Part shown: piece by piece, positions 9,212 to 18,164 of the stretch
Position numbering within the stretch: the stretch's first letter is position 1
How the letters are laid out: each line of letters starts with the position of its first letter
NCBI RefSeq assembly: GCF_001898575.1
Contig: NZ_MKUD01000044.1
Coordinates: forward strand, 46,350-103,179
Reading direction: 5' to 3'
DNA length: 56,830 nucleotides
Source: Spirosoma sp. 48-14
GTDB taxonomy: Bacteria > Bacteroidota > Bacteroidia > Cytophagales > Spirosomataceae
The notes under the pieces: generated by a model
The model's input: only the letters and a program-made list of their open reading frames with translations
What the model was told of the DNA's origin: nothing
The model's database searches: none
Position numbers and translations under genes: made by a program

Positions 9212-12200
9212 TTACGCAGTCGCTAATTCACGCGGTTTGTGCGTGGTGTTCTGGCGGTAGAATATCCGGTAAATGATTGGAAAAATCAGCAGTGTCAGAA
9301 CAGTTGCGGTTATCAGCCCACCAATCACTACGATAGCCAATGGTTTCTGAGTTTCAGAGCCAATACCGGTCGAGATAGCCGCTGGAAGCAAGCCAATGGC
9401 CGCCATCAACGCCGTCATTACGACCGGGCGAATACGCGTCTGTACTCCTTCGCGAATGGCTACATCAAGCGGCATTTTCTGTTGGCGGTTATTATTAAAC
9501 ACCGAAATCAGGATAACGCCATTCTGTACACAGATGCCAAACAGCGCAATAAAACCTACCCCGGCCGAAATACCGAAGTTCATACCCGTAACGTGCAGGG
9601 CCAGAATGCCTCCAATCAGGGCGAAGGGCACGTTAAGCAGCACCAATCCGGCATCTTTTGCATTGCCAAAGAGAACAAACAGAATGACAAAAATAGCCGC
9701 CAGACTCAGCGGAACCACCTGCCCAAGCCGCTTGGTAGCCCGAACCTGATTCTCAAACTCGCCCGTCCAGTTGATTGAATACCCTTTAGGCAAATTTTTT
9801 AAAGCGGCATTGACCCGCCGTTGGGCATCGGCAATCGTGCTCCCCAGGTCACGCTCGCGCACCGAAAACTTCACCCCGATGAACCGTTTATTATTATCAC
9901 GGTATACAAAAGCCGGGCCGGTAACTTCCCGAATCGTTGCAATTTCCCGCAAAGGAATTTTGTTGCCGCGCAGGGTGGGCACCATGAGTCGCATGATATC
10001 GTCTTCGGTTTTTCGATAACTTTCGCCGTAGCGTACCCGAATATCGAATTTGCGCTCTCCTTCGTACAGAATCGACGCGGTTTTACCCCCAATTGCCATT
10101 TCGATCACGGCCTGGGCGTCGGCCGTCGAAACGCCATATAAGGCCATTTTCTGATCGTGAAACAAGACACTGATTTCGGGCTGGCCAATATTGCGGAGAA
10201 TACCGACATCTTTTACACCGGGCACATCGTGAATAGCGGCCAGGACGGTGTTGGCCAGTTTGTTCAGCTCGTTCAGATCATCGCCAAAGATTTTTACGGC
10301 ATTGCTGGCATTCATTCCGGCCACGGCTTCGGCCACGTTGTCGATGATCGGCTGAGAGTAATTGTAGTTGATCCCCTGAAACTGTTTCAGCTTCGCATCC
10401 ATTTCTTCAATCAGCTCATCGGTCGTAATTTTTCGCGTCCAATCGTCTTTGGGCTTGAGATTCACCTGCATCTGCACATAGTAAAACCCCGACGGGTCCG
10501 TCCCATCATTGGAGCGGCCCGTTTGCGACAAAACCCCATTAACCTCTGGAAATTCCATCAGTTTTTTACGCAGTATCCGCACCATGCCAACCGTTTGATT
10601 CAACGAACTACTCATCGGCAATTTAGCCTCTACCCACAATGCCCCTTCGTTGAGTGTCGGCAGGAATTCGGTACCCAGGAATGTGGCGGAGAAAAACGTA
10701 GCCACCATAAATGCGATAGCCGCCAGCATACTTACCCAACGATTTGTGTAGCACCAGGAAAAACCCGCCATCACAATCCGGTTGAAGAAATTGACCAGCG
10801 GATTGTTTTTCTCCCGCACATTTTTCTTCAACAGGATCGAACAAAGGAGCGGCACCAGCGTCAGGGTAAATAGCAGGGCACCCAACAAAGCGAAACCAAG
10901 CGTCCAGGCCAGTGGAGAAAACATCTTGCCTTCTACTTTCTGGAACGAGAAAATGGGCAACAAAGCGGTGATAATGATGAGTTTAGAAAAGAAAACAGCC
11001 TTCCCTAACTCGCCACCCGTTTTCTTGATGAGCCCTAGTTTACTCATCCGATTGAACCGGGTCATACCCGCCTGATGAGCCAGGTGATCGAGCGCCACAA
11101 AAATCCCTTCGACCATCACAACCGCACCATCAATGATAATCCCAAAATCGACCGCACCCATCGACAGTAAGTTTGCCGACATACCCCGCATCCGCAGACA
11201 CATAAACGCGAAGAGCAGAGCCAGCGGAATAATGATCGACACAATGACTGTCGTTCGCCAGTCGGCCATGAACAGGAACACAATGACCGTGACCAGTATG
11301 ATGCCTTCCGTGAGGTTGTGCAAAACGGTTTTCGTACAGAAACTGATCAGGTTATCACGGTCGTAAAACGTCACCATTTTCACATCCGATGGCAGGATAC
11401 GGGTATTCAGCTCGTCAATTTTGGCCTTGACTCTTGCCAGTACCTCACTCGGGTTTTCGTTCTTCCGCATCACAACGATCCCTTCGACCACATCGTCATC
11501 GTCGTTAAGGCCAACCTGACCAACACGCGGGAAATTTGATTCGGCTACTTCGGCCACGTTTTTCACCAGTACCGGGTTCCCGTCCAGATCTTCCACGATC
11601 AGGTTTTCGATATCCTGAATGGACGTAAGCAGGCCAATTCCCCGCACGACATACGCCTGTCCGTTTCGCTCAATGACATCGCCCCCTACATTAATGTTGC
11701 TACGGGTGACGGCCTGATATACTTCGAGTGGCGTAATGTCGTATTTAGCCAGTTGCGTTGGGTTAACCCGGATTTCGTAGCTCTTATCCCGTCCGCCAAA
11801 GGCCACCACATCGGCCACGCCCGACACCGAACGAAGCTGACGGTCGATGACCCAGTTGTGGAGCGTGAGCAGTTCGCGGCTGTCGCGGGTAGCGGATTTG
11901 AGGGTAAATCGGAAAATTTCGCCCGTTGGCCCGTAAGGTGGCTGTACCTCTGGCTCAACGCCATCCGGAAGCGACACGGTACGAAGCTGGTTGTTGACCT
12001 GTTGGCGGGCAAAAAAGTCTTCGACATCATCTTCAAATATGATTTTGATGATGCTCAGCCCGAACATGGTAATGGAGCGCACGTTGGTTTTACGTTGCAC
12101 CGAATTCATCGATACTTCGATAGGCACCGTCACGAATCGCTCGATTTCTTCCGCAGAGCGCCCTTTCCACTCCGTCACGACAATAATCTGGGTATTGGTA

Positions 12201-12334
12201 ACATCGGGGAAAGCTTCAATAGGCGTGTTCAGGTAGCTGGCAATACCGGCCACCACCAGCCCAAAAGTCATGAAAAAAATGAAGAAGCGGTTCTTGAGTG
12301 AAAAACCGACAATATTGCGGATGAATTTATTCAT
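9212..12334 (-). CDS. czcA: CzcA-type heavy-metal RND efflux pump
   Basis: A 1040-residue inner-membrane proton antiporter of the HME-RND family. The TM4 signature VDFGIIIDGAVVMVEG, with paired Asp and Glu, matches CzcA/CnrA-type divalent cation (Zn, Co, Cd, Ni) pumps rather than CusA, whose motif is different. Two large periplasmic loops and twelve helices fit the expected length. It lies 9 bases after the adaptor gene and is the last gene of a three-gene operon in the order OMF, MFP, RND. The exact metal cannot be read from the sequence; divalent cation export is a family-level inference. Confidence 0.88.
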   Translation of the reverse strand: MNKFIRNIVGFSLKNRFFIFFMTFGLVVAGIASYLNTPIEAFPDVTNTQIIVVTEWKGRSAEEIERFVTVPIEVSMNSVQRKTNVRSITMFGLSIIKIIFEDDVEDFFARQQVNNQLRTVSLPDGVEPEVQPPYGPTGEIFRFTLKSATRDSRELLTLHNWVIDRQLRSVSGVADVVAFGGRDKSYEIRVNPTQLAKYDITPLEVYQAVTRSNINVGGDVIERNGQAYVVRGIGLLTSIQDIENLIVEDLDGNPVLVKNVAEVAESNFPRVGQVGLNDDDDVVEGIVVMRKNENPSEVLARVKAKIDELNTRILPSDVKMVTFYDRDNLISFCTKTVLHNLTEGIILVTVIVFLFMADWRTTVIVSIIIPLALLFAFMCLRMRGMSANLLSMGAVDFGIIIDGAVVMVEGIFVALDHLAHQAGMTRFNRMSKLGLIKKTGGELGKAVFFSKLIIITALLPIFSFQKVEGKMFSPLAWTLGFALLGALLFTLTLVPLLCSILLKKNVREKNNPLVNFFNRIVMAGFSWCYTNRWVSMLAAIAFMVATFFSATFLGTEFLPTLNEGALWVEAKLPMSSSLNQTVGMVRILRKKLMEFPEVNGVLSQTGRSNDGTDPSGFYYVQMQVNLKPKDDWTRKITTDELIEEMDAKLKQFQGINYNYSQPIIDNVAEAVAGMNASNAVKIFGDDLNELNKLANTVLAAIHDVPGVKDVGILRNIGQPEISVLFHDQKMALYGVSTADAQAVIEMAIGGKTASILYEGERKFDIRVRYGESYRKTEDDIMRLMVPTLRGNKIPLREIATIREVTGPAFVYRDNNKRFIGVKFSVRERDLGSTIADAQRRVNAALKNLPKGYSINWTGEFENQVRATKRLGQVVPLSLAAIFVILFVLFGNAKDAGLVLLNVPFALIGGILALHVTGMNFGISAGVGFIALFGICVQNGVILISVFNNNRQQKMPLDVAIREGVQTRIRPVVMTALMAAIGLLPAAISTGIGSETQKPLAIVVIGGLITATVLTLLIFPIIYRIFYRQNTTHKPRELATA

Positions 12335-12343
12335 GAACAGCTT

Positions 12344-13432
12344 TTAATCGTTTATGGCGTCGTAAACCAGAAGCTGGTTCTGGGAAATAACCCGTTCGCC
12401 GGGTTTCAGGCCGGTTTTGATGTAGGCAATATCCCCAATGGTTTTCAGCACATTTACTTCGCGGGTTTCGATATCGGAGCGACTCTTGAACACCATAACG
12501 AAGTGTTTCGACTGATCGAAAATAACCGATCCTGCCGGTATAGTAGCCAGTTTACCCCCATCCTCATAGCGCAAGGTAACCGTTGCGTGCATTTCGGGCC
12601 GGAGTTTCAGCCCTGTATTCGTCAGCCGAATCCGAACGGTCATGGCTTTGGTTCCGGGGTCCAGCACGGTATACATTTTATCGACCTGCCCTTTAAACAA
12701 CTGATCGGGATAACTCAGTGTCTGGATGGAGGCATCCATGCCAATCCGAACCCGACCGATATCGCTCTCATTAACATTGGCCAGTACCCATACTTCGGAG
12801 ATTTGCCCAATGGTAAACAGGTTATCGGCATTGTCGGACCGAAGCTGCATACCCCGGTTCACATTCTTTTCAATGACATAGCCATCAATAGGTGCTTTTA
12901 CGGTATAGATCGACGTTTTGCCCAAGCCGTAAATGCGAGCAACTTCTTTTACCCGATTGGCTTCCGCCTGCGCTTTTTCAACCTCTTTCTGAGCCGCCAC
13001 CACTTCACGTTGCGATACCAGTTTGGTTTCGAACATATCCTGTGCTACCCGCAGGTTTTTCTCCGCCAGCAGTAAATCTGACTGAGCCTGAATGCCTTGC
13101 CGCTCAATATCAGCTACTTCGCCCGACCGGATCAATGCCAGTGTTTGCCCTTTACGGACGTAATCGCCCAATTCGACTTTTACATCCTCCACATTGCCAC
13201 CCACCAGCGGGAAGACTTTGATAACCCGGTTTTCATCGGCCACGACCTTACCCACCAGCGTCAGTTCGCTCCGCACAGGCTGCATGACCGTGCTATCCAG
13301 GCGAATCCGATGCATCATGGTATCGGACAGCATAAAGGCTTTCTGTTCTTCCTGCGCAGGTTTGGGCGCACAGCCCACCAATACCGCTAATCCACTAACT
13401 AGCAGGAAACTAAGGCAAATACAGCGATTCAT
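12344..13432 (-). CDS. RND periplasmic adaptor lipoprotein (CzcB/CusB family)
   Basis: A 362-residue membrane fusion protein. The N-terminus (CLSFLLVSGLAVLVGC) is a lipoprotein signal, so it is membrane-anchored in the periplasm. A split biotinyl-lipoyl region (VFPLVGGNVEDVKVELGDYV and APIDGYVIEKNVNRGM) flanks an alpha-helical hairpin (QGIQAQSDLLLAEKNLRVAQ onward), followed by a beta-barrel and a membrane-proximal domain. It bridges the pump encoded downstream and the outer-membrane channel encoded upstream. I see no His-rich N-terminal metal-binding extension of the kind found in some CzcB proteins. Confidence 0.88.
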   Translation of the reverse strand: MNRCICLSFLLVSGLAVLVGCAPKPAQEEQKAFMLSDTMMHRIRLDSTVMQPVRSELTLVGKVVADENRVIKVFPLVGGNVEDVKVELGDYVRKGQTLALIRSGEVADIERQGIQAQSDLLLAEKNLRVAQDMFETKLVSQREVVAAQKEVEKAQAEANRVKEVARIYGLGKTSIYTVKAPIDGYVIEKNVNRGMQLRSDNADNLFTIGQISEVWVLANVNESDIGRVRIGMDASIQTLSYPDQLFKGQVDKMYTVLDPGTKAMTVRIRLTNTGLKLRPEMHATVTLRYEDGGKLATIPAGSVIFDQSKHFVMVFKSRSDIETREVNVLKTIGDIAYIKTGLKPGERVISQNQLLVYDAIND

Positions 13433-13514
13433 AAATAGTCTGTGGTTTTGTTGGTATTCGGTTTAGGCTGGTCCGACGCAGGCATTGCTACACGTCGGTC
13501 CTGACCTATCCCAT

Positions 13515-14798
13515 TTATCGAAACAAATCGGTCCCGACCAGGTAATTTAACTCTTCATAGGCACTGATTCGGTCAGCCTTCAGTCGGTTAAGCTGGCGAA
13601 TGCTATCGTTGTACGCTTCGATCAGGTCGACAAACTCAATCAGGCTGAGATTGCCTTTCTGAAAACTGGTAATGACACCCCGGTTCAGCTCATCAAATTG
13701 ATTGGTGAATTGTCCTTCAACGGACTGCACCCGACGCTCAACTTCCTGTACTTTTTGCAAGGCAGTAGCCACATCGTTACTCACCTGAACGGCCTTCTGC
13801 TGATGCAGCTGTTTCTGATAACTGATCTGGCTCCGAGCCGCCCGAATGGCCCCCTGATTGCGGTTAAAAACCGGCACGTCGGCCGAAACAGACAATCCAA
13901 CATAATTCTGGATATAACTCCCCGCCTGATCGTAGGTGCCACCCACGCGCAGGTCGGGCGTTGCCAGTGCGCGTTGCAGGTTGTAATTCAACTCAGCTTG
14001 ACGGGTCAGGGACTCAGCGGCTTTCAGGTCGGGTCGATTACGGAGCGCCATTTGCTGAAGGGTATCCTCCGACTGATTGGGCAGGTGGTAACGGGGTAAT
14101 AATTCGTTAAATACGCGTGGGCGAATGGGCTGATCCACAGATAACAGGGTTCTGAGTGCCCGCTGATCGTCCGCCAACTGAAACACGATTTCAGTCCGGT
14201 CGTTGCTGAGTTGAAAAAGAAGTGCTTTCAGTCGCAGCAGTTCACGAAGCGATATATTGTTTCGCTGGTACTGTTGTTCATACGCTGATACGGTCGTTTG
14301 GAGGGTAGCAATCTGCTGGTCGAAACGCGCTAATGTCTGCTCCTGAAAGTAAATGGAGAAAAATCGACTTCGGAGGTCGAAACGCAGGCCGCGCAATAGA
14401 TCAAGCAGTTCAAATTCGGTCAATCGAGCCGCTTCCGATGCTAAGGCAATTCGTTTATTACGCTTTCCGGCCGTATAGAGCAATTGTTGAACCGAGATGA
14501 TTTTCTCTCCCTGCCTTCCCACATCCAATACGCGACGGGCTTCGTTATTGTAAGCGCTGAGTTCAAGCGTTATGTTCGGATTATCGTATAAACTGGCCTG
14601 CAACACCTGCGCCTGACTGGCATCAATCCGAAAACGTTCGGCCAATAACAACAGATTATTTTTCAAAAACAGACTATCAGCCTGTCGAAGACTTATCCTG
14701 AGCGAATCCTGATGGGAAGTCGAAACGGTTCCAGGCTGGGCCTGAGTAAATTCCGCAGAAAGGAACACTAAAAAAGAAACGAATATCAGTAGCCGCAT
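13515..14798 (-). CDS. TolC-family outer-membrane efflux channel (CzcC-like)
   Basis: A 427-residue outer-membrane factor with a cleavable signal peptide (MRLLIFVSFLVFLSAEFTQA). Two repeated, Q- and L-rich helical halves are visible (LQASLYDNPNITLEL; RNRPDLKAAESLTRQAELNY), typical of TolC/CzcC proteins, which form the trimeric exit duct. It is the first gene of the efflux operon; the 82-base gap to the adaptor gene has no clear terminator. The region upstream of its start carries an array of phased 11-bp repeats, so this is where regulation of the whole operon is expected. Confidence 0.86.
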   Translation of the reverse strand: MRLLIFVSFLVFLSAEFTQAQPGTVSTSHQDSLRISLRQADSLFLKNNLLLLAERFRIDASQAQVLQASLYDNPNITLELSAYNNEARRVLDVGRQGEKIISVQQLLYTAGKRNKRIALASEAARLTEFELLDLLRGLRFDLRSRFFSIYFQEQTLARFDQQIATLQTTVSAYEQQYQRNNISLRELLRLKALLFQLSNDRTEIVFQLADDQRALRTLLSVDQPIRPRVFNELLPRYHLPNQSEDTLQQMALRNRPDLKAAESLTRQAELNYNLQRALATPDLRVGGTYDQAGSYIQNYVGLSVSADVPVFNRNQGAIRAARSQISYQKQLHQQKAVQVSNDVATALQKVQEVERRVQSVEGQFTNQFDELNRGVITSFQKGNLSLIEFVDLIEAYNDSIRQLNRLKADRISAYEELNYLVGTDLFR

Positions 14799-15136
14799 AC
14801 GTTGACTGAACTTGGGCTACAAAGGTCTTTAATCCAAATTAATACAGAATTAAAGAAAGATTAGAGCAGCTTTAAAAAGAGATTAGAAAAACATTAGAAA
14901 CACTTACGGTTTAGTTATTTATACTCTATCTATTTCGCTTAAGAATGGGCCTATAGTCACCTATTTGTCATTGATAATCAGAGCTATTTGAATCAATCTG
15001 AGTTAAATATAGCTGGTTACCTTTCTGCCTGGTCAGCATTAAAATCCTTTTAAACTAGATTAATCGTATGCTTTAATAACTTGATCAATAAGGTAAGTAG
15101 TCTTTATCTCGATTGCTTAGTAGGGTTTCAATTTGA
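14799..15136. promoter_or_regulatory. 338-base gap: efflux operon promoter region
   Basis: No gene is visible. The part next to the efflux operon (14820-14900) is A+T-rich and holds the phased repeat array described separately. The 15,000-15,136 part is A+T-rich with no clear hairpin or T run after the histidine-kinase gene. No clean TAnnTTTG box was found; GACCTTTG (minus strand, 14820-14827) is a one-mismatch candidate placed just downstream of the repeats. Confidence 0.5.
14838..14897 (-). promoter_or_regulatory. six 11-bp-phased TTA(A/G) repeats, likely response-regulator sites
   Basis: On the plus strand, the pentamers ATTAA, ATTAA, ATTAG, TTTAA, ATTAG and ATTAG begin at 14838, 14849, 14860, 14871, 14882 and 14893, each exactly 11 bp apart. 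The nearest is 40 bases upstream of the TolC-type gene. OmpR/PhoB-family regulators bind head-to-tail repeats with 11-bp spacing, and such a regulator is encoded next door. Confidence 0.65.
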
Positions 15137-16504
15137 TTACAAATGAGGCAACGAAATGGTAAATGTACTCCCCTCTTCCACTTTACTCTCAACCGCCAAT
15201 GTCCCCTGGTGAAGCTCAATCAATTTGGCACAAATGGACAAGCCAATACCAAACCCCTGGTAATCAAGCGCATTAGACGCTCTATAAAACGGCTCAAAAA
15301 TATGAGCTATATCCTGCTCCGAGATGCCAATGCCCGTATCGCGGACTGTGATCCGACAAAGATGACTATCGGTGCCAATACGAACCTGAGCCGTTTGATT
15401 GGCCGAATACTTGCAGGCATTGTCGAACAAGTTTACGAAAACCAGTTTCAGCAGTTCCTCATTGCCTTCAATCAGCGTCTCCGTTTCGGTTTCCGGTATA
15501 TTGTCGTAATCAACACTAATCTGATAGTGCGGTTTAGCGCTTACCAATTCGTCCTTTGCCAAAAAAATCACATCGTCGATTCGAATGGGTTGCCGGGTCA
15601 CCTGATTGCTGGTTTCCAGGGCTCGCGCCAGGAAGAGCAAGCCATTGGTTAAGCCAATCAGGCGATCCGTATCCGATAGCAGATTGGTTAGAATATCCTG
15701 GTGCTCGTCTACGGTCAAAGGCCGACGCAACCCCAACTGAATTTCTGATTTGAGCGCAGCCAGGGGCGTCCTCAGTTCATGCGATGCGTGTGATACAAAA
15801 CTTCGTTGCTGCTCAAAGGCCTGCTCAAGCCGGTACAGTACATCGTTGAAGTTCATCGCCAGCCTCGCAATTTCATCCTGCCGATTCCCTTCATCCAGAC
15901 GCTGCTGGAGATTACGGGCCGTAATCGTGGAAACCTGCTGGTTAATCTGGCTAATCGGTTGCAGCGACTGCCCGGCAAAGAAAATACCCAGGCCGATGGT
16001 GATGCTAAGCCCAACCAGTAGTCCCCAACCCAGAGTAAGCTTGAGGTTTTCGAGTTTACTTTTACCAAACTGATCGTAGGCCGACGCTAATACGACCAGG
16101 TCACGCCCATTTTGCTGGTACAGCAATCCAACCAGTTCGTTGGGGCCACTATGCGTTTCAATTTCTTTTTTGTGCCGAACCTCGCTCAGAAAGGTAGATC
16201 GGTAGTAGATAACCTGATCATCAACGCTGGAATAAATCAGGTGGTTTTGGCCATCGAAAATCAGAACCTTCTCATCGAAAAGGGCTGTCAAGGTATTACG
16301 GTCGATAATTTTCAATAGCTCTCGATCCACCTCTTTTACCTCGATCAAAAAGCGCACCGTGGTTCGTGCTTTATTTTTCAACCGTTCGTAAAACTCCTCC
16401 TGCCGATACGTAGCCGACACCCAGTAAATAAGAATTGAAAAGAAAATAAGAATTGACGCTACAATTAGCGAGAACTGAAGGGCGATGCGGTTGCGGATGG
16501 TCAT
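15137..16504 (-). CDS. sensor histidine kinase (CusS/heavy-metal type)
   Basis: A 455-residue membrane kinase. There is an N-terminal helix (FSLIVASILIFFSILIYWVS), a periplasmic sensor loop of about 130 residues, a second helix (LTLGWGLLVGLSITIGLGIF), a HAMP domain (QPISQINQQVSTITARNLQQ), then HisKA with FVSHASHELRTPLAALKSEI and HATPase_c with NLFDNACKYSAN, DTGIGISE and GFGIGLSI. It lies 13 bases after the response regulator and upstream of the metal efflux operon on the same strand, so it probably senses periplasmic metal and activates efflux. Which metal is unknown. Confidence 0.88.
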   Translation of the reverse strand: MTIRNRIALQFSLIVASILIFFSILIYWVSATYRQEEFYERLKNKARTTVRFLIEVKEVDRELLKIIDRNTLTALFDEKVLIFDGQNHLIYSSVDDQVIYYRSTFLSEVRHKKEIETHSGPNELVGLLYQQNGRDLVVLASAYDQFGKSKLENLKLTLGWGLLVGLSITIGLGIFFAGQSLQPISQINQQVSTITARNLQQRLDEGNRQDEIARLAMNFNDVLYRLEQAFEQQRSFVSHASHELRTPLAALKSEIQLGLRRPLTVDEHQDILTNLLSDTDRLIGLTNGLLFLARALETSNQVTRQPIRIDDVIFLAKDELVSAKPHYQISVDYDNIPETETETLIEGNEELLKLVFVNLFDNACKYSANQTAQVRIGTDSHLCRITVRDTGIGISEQDIAHIFEPFYRASNALDYQGFGIGLSICAKLIELHQGTLAVESKVEEGSTFTISLPHL

Positions 16505-16517
16505 ACAAAAGCGGACT

Positions 16518-17204
16518 TTATTCCTCTTTTAACACATAACCCAATCCCGGACGGGTGTGAATTAGCTTTGGCTCGAAATCGCGGTCTATTTTCTTACGAA
16601 GGTAATTGACGTATACCTCAACCACATTCGTTCCCGGATCGAAGTTAAGACTCCAGACGGCCTCAGCAATATCGGCTTTCGACAATACTCGGCCCCGGTT
16701 GCGCATGAAATAGTCAAGCAAAGAAAATTCACGAGCCGTCAGGTCGATCGGTGTTGCCCCTCGTCGAACCTCTTTGGTCGTTACGTTAACGGTCAGATTA
16801 GCGACCTGCCAGATTTCCTGACTCGACGGATTAGCGCTGAGTGCCGTCCGGCGAAAGCAAGTTGACACGCGAGCAAGCAACTCCCTGAAATCGAATGGCT
16901 TAACCAGGTAATCATCGGCACCCAAGGCCAGACCTTCTACCTTATCTTCAATTTCGCCTAGGGCCGTCAGCATAATGATGGGCAACTGGGGTTTCTCCGC
17001 CCGAACGCTCCGGCATACTTCAAACCCGCTCAACCCAGGCAGATTAATATCCAGGATAATCAGATCGACACCCGGCTGTAAAGCCATCTGCCTCCCATTG
17101 AGGCCTTCATAGACTACCTGCGTAGCGTATCCTTCTTCCTGAAGGCCCCGACTAATATTCTGAGCAATGCGCCGATCATCTTCAATAATCAGGATATTTT
17201 TCAT
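16518..17204 (-). CDS. OmpR-family response regulator (CusR/CzcR-like)
   Basis: A 228-residue regulator. The receiver domain has E8-D9-D10, phosphoacceptor Asp52 (LIILDINLPGLSG) and YLVKPFDF; the C-terminal winged helix has the TAREFSLLDYFMRNRGRVLS and VVEVYVNYLRKKID segments typical of OmpR/PhoB proteins. The ATG at 17204 is used because it precedes MKNILIIEDD directly; a longer upstream frame adds an unrelated tail. It is first in the regulator-kinase operon and is the obvious candidate to bind the phased 11-bp repeats before the efflux operon. Confidence 0.9.
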   Translation of the reverse strand: MKNILIIEDDRRIAQNISRGLQEEGYATQVVYEGLNGRQMALQPGVDLIILDINLPGLSGFEVCRSVRAEKPQLPIIMLTALGEIEDKVEGLALGADDYLVKPFDFRELLARVSTCFRRTALSANPSSQEIWQVANLTVNVTTKEVRRGATPIDLTAREFSLLDYFMRNRGRVLSKADIAEAVWSLNFDPGTNVVEVYVNYLRKKIDRDFEPKLIHTRPGLGYVLKEE

Positions 17205-17252
17205 GGTACCAACGGAGTAAACAAGCGAAACGCTTATGTAAATGTATAAAGA

Positions 17253-17291
17253 AAAGCTCCTCTGCCACGGTGGTCGCAACAGAGGAGCTTT
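17253..17291 (-). terminator. terminator after rpmE2
   Basis: A perfect 12-bp stem (AAAGCTCCTCTG at 17253-17264, complement at 17280-17291) with a 15-nt loop and T/A flanks. It separates rpmE2 from the two-component operon, though leaky read-through into the regulator is possible because no promoter box is obvious between them. Confidence 0.7.
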
Positions 17292-17315
17292 CGATAAAAC
17301 CGTATTGGTTTAGCC

Positions 17316-17558
17316 TTACTTGGTACCGTAGCGCTTGCGGAACTTGTCCACACGACCAGCAGTATCGAGCAGCACATTCTTACCCGTGTAGAAAGGGTGC
17401 GACTGCGAGCTAACTTCAATTTTTACGAGTGGGTAGGTTTTCCCTTCGAACTCGACACTATCTTTGGTTTGAACCGTAGAGCGCGTCAGGAATTTATAGT
17501 CGCTCGACAGGTCGTGGAATACCACATCGCGGTAATCCGGGTGAATGCCCTTTTTCAT
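17316..17558 (-). CDS. rpmE2: 50S ribosomal protein L31 type B
   Basis: An 80-residue ribosomal protein starting MKKGIHPDYRDVVFHDLSSD. It lacks the Cys zinc-binding motif of the C+ form, which defines type B L31, the form found in most Bacteroidota. The ATG at 17558 is the family start; a longer frame upstream would place coding sequence over the promoter. It binds at the subunit interface near the central protuberance of the large subunit. A near-consensus promoter (17610-17641) and a terminator (17253-17291) make it a monocistronic gene. Confidence 0.95.
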   Translation of the reverse strand: MKKGIHPDYRDVVFHDLSSDYKFLTRSTVQTKDSVEFEGKTYPLVKIEVSSQSHPFYTGKNVLLDTAGRVDKFRKRYGTK

Positions 17559-18164
17559 GATAAATCGCTGTTTCTTGTCATCTTCTCGGTTTCCGACCGA
17601 AAAGGACTGCAAAGGTAAGGTCTTTTTACGGGGAAAACAAAGACTTTTTACGGCTTCTTTAAAGCCAGCGAATCAATAGCCTAGATTGGTACCGTTGGGT
17701 AATAATCGTGTACTAAACGCTTGTTTTTGAGGTCATTTTTTCATATATTTCTACACCATTACGCTTCTTCTACGGCTTAGTCGAATCAATAATCGGCCAT
17801 AAAAACCGTCAAATAAAAATTACTTTTTTTATTTATTAGAATATCATTTTAGTAGGCTATTGTTAAGTGATTCAGGATGATGGCTTAACAATTTCTTAAC
17901 CTACTTACCAGAGTTGCACGTTTCAATGATTCCGTAAAATGGGCGAACCTTCTTGGTTGCTTTTCCGTCTATTTCAACAGAACTTTAACGTCTCGTAACA
18001 GGCATGCTTCTGGATAAATGGATAGCTCAATGAAGCGATTCATTATTTTCAATCTGGACAAGCCCACCACAAACACCGTAACTAAGTATAGCAATTCCGT
18101 AACACCACGTTCACTTTCATTTGTATCTAATCATCTCTCTTTACATAACTAGCCCAAACTTATC
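17559..18164. other. 606-base gap between rpmE2 and nrdA
   Basis: No convincing gene. The left part carries the rpmE2 promoter on the minus strand. The middle is very A+T-rich and contains a 9-bp inverted repeat, ATTGTTAAG at 17859-17867 and its complement at 17884-17892, separated by 16 nt, about 270 bases upstream of nrdA; a second CTTAAC follows. A 44-codon frame at 18018 looks accidental. The nrdA promoter is probably here; TTCATTTG at 18116-18123 is a one-mismatch TAnnTTTG candidate. Confidence 0.5.
17610..17641 (-). promoter_or_regulatory. rpmE2 promoter (Bacteroidota sigma-A type)
   Basis: On the minus strand, TTTG (17641-17638), a 20-nt spacer and TACCTTTG (17617-17610) match the -33/-7 consensus TTG-N17-23-TAnnTTTG. 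The start site would be near 17604, giving a leader of about 45 nt before the ATG. Confidence 0.75.

Noticed and set aside
9239..12301. Several plus-strand open frames of 70-240 codons opposite the RND pump gene.
   Set aside because: The minus-strand RND frame carries all family motifs; the opposite frames have no domains and share its codon bias in shadow.
18018..18152. 44-codon frame upstream of nrdA.
   Set aside because: Short, low-information sequence with no recognisable feature in an A+T-rich leader region; likely chance.
17700..18164. NrdR box before nrdA.
   Set aside because: No pair of sequences close to the NrdR consensus with correct spacing could be found; the 9-bp inverted repeat at 17859-17892 does not resemble it.
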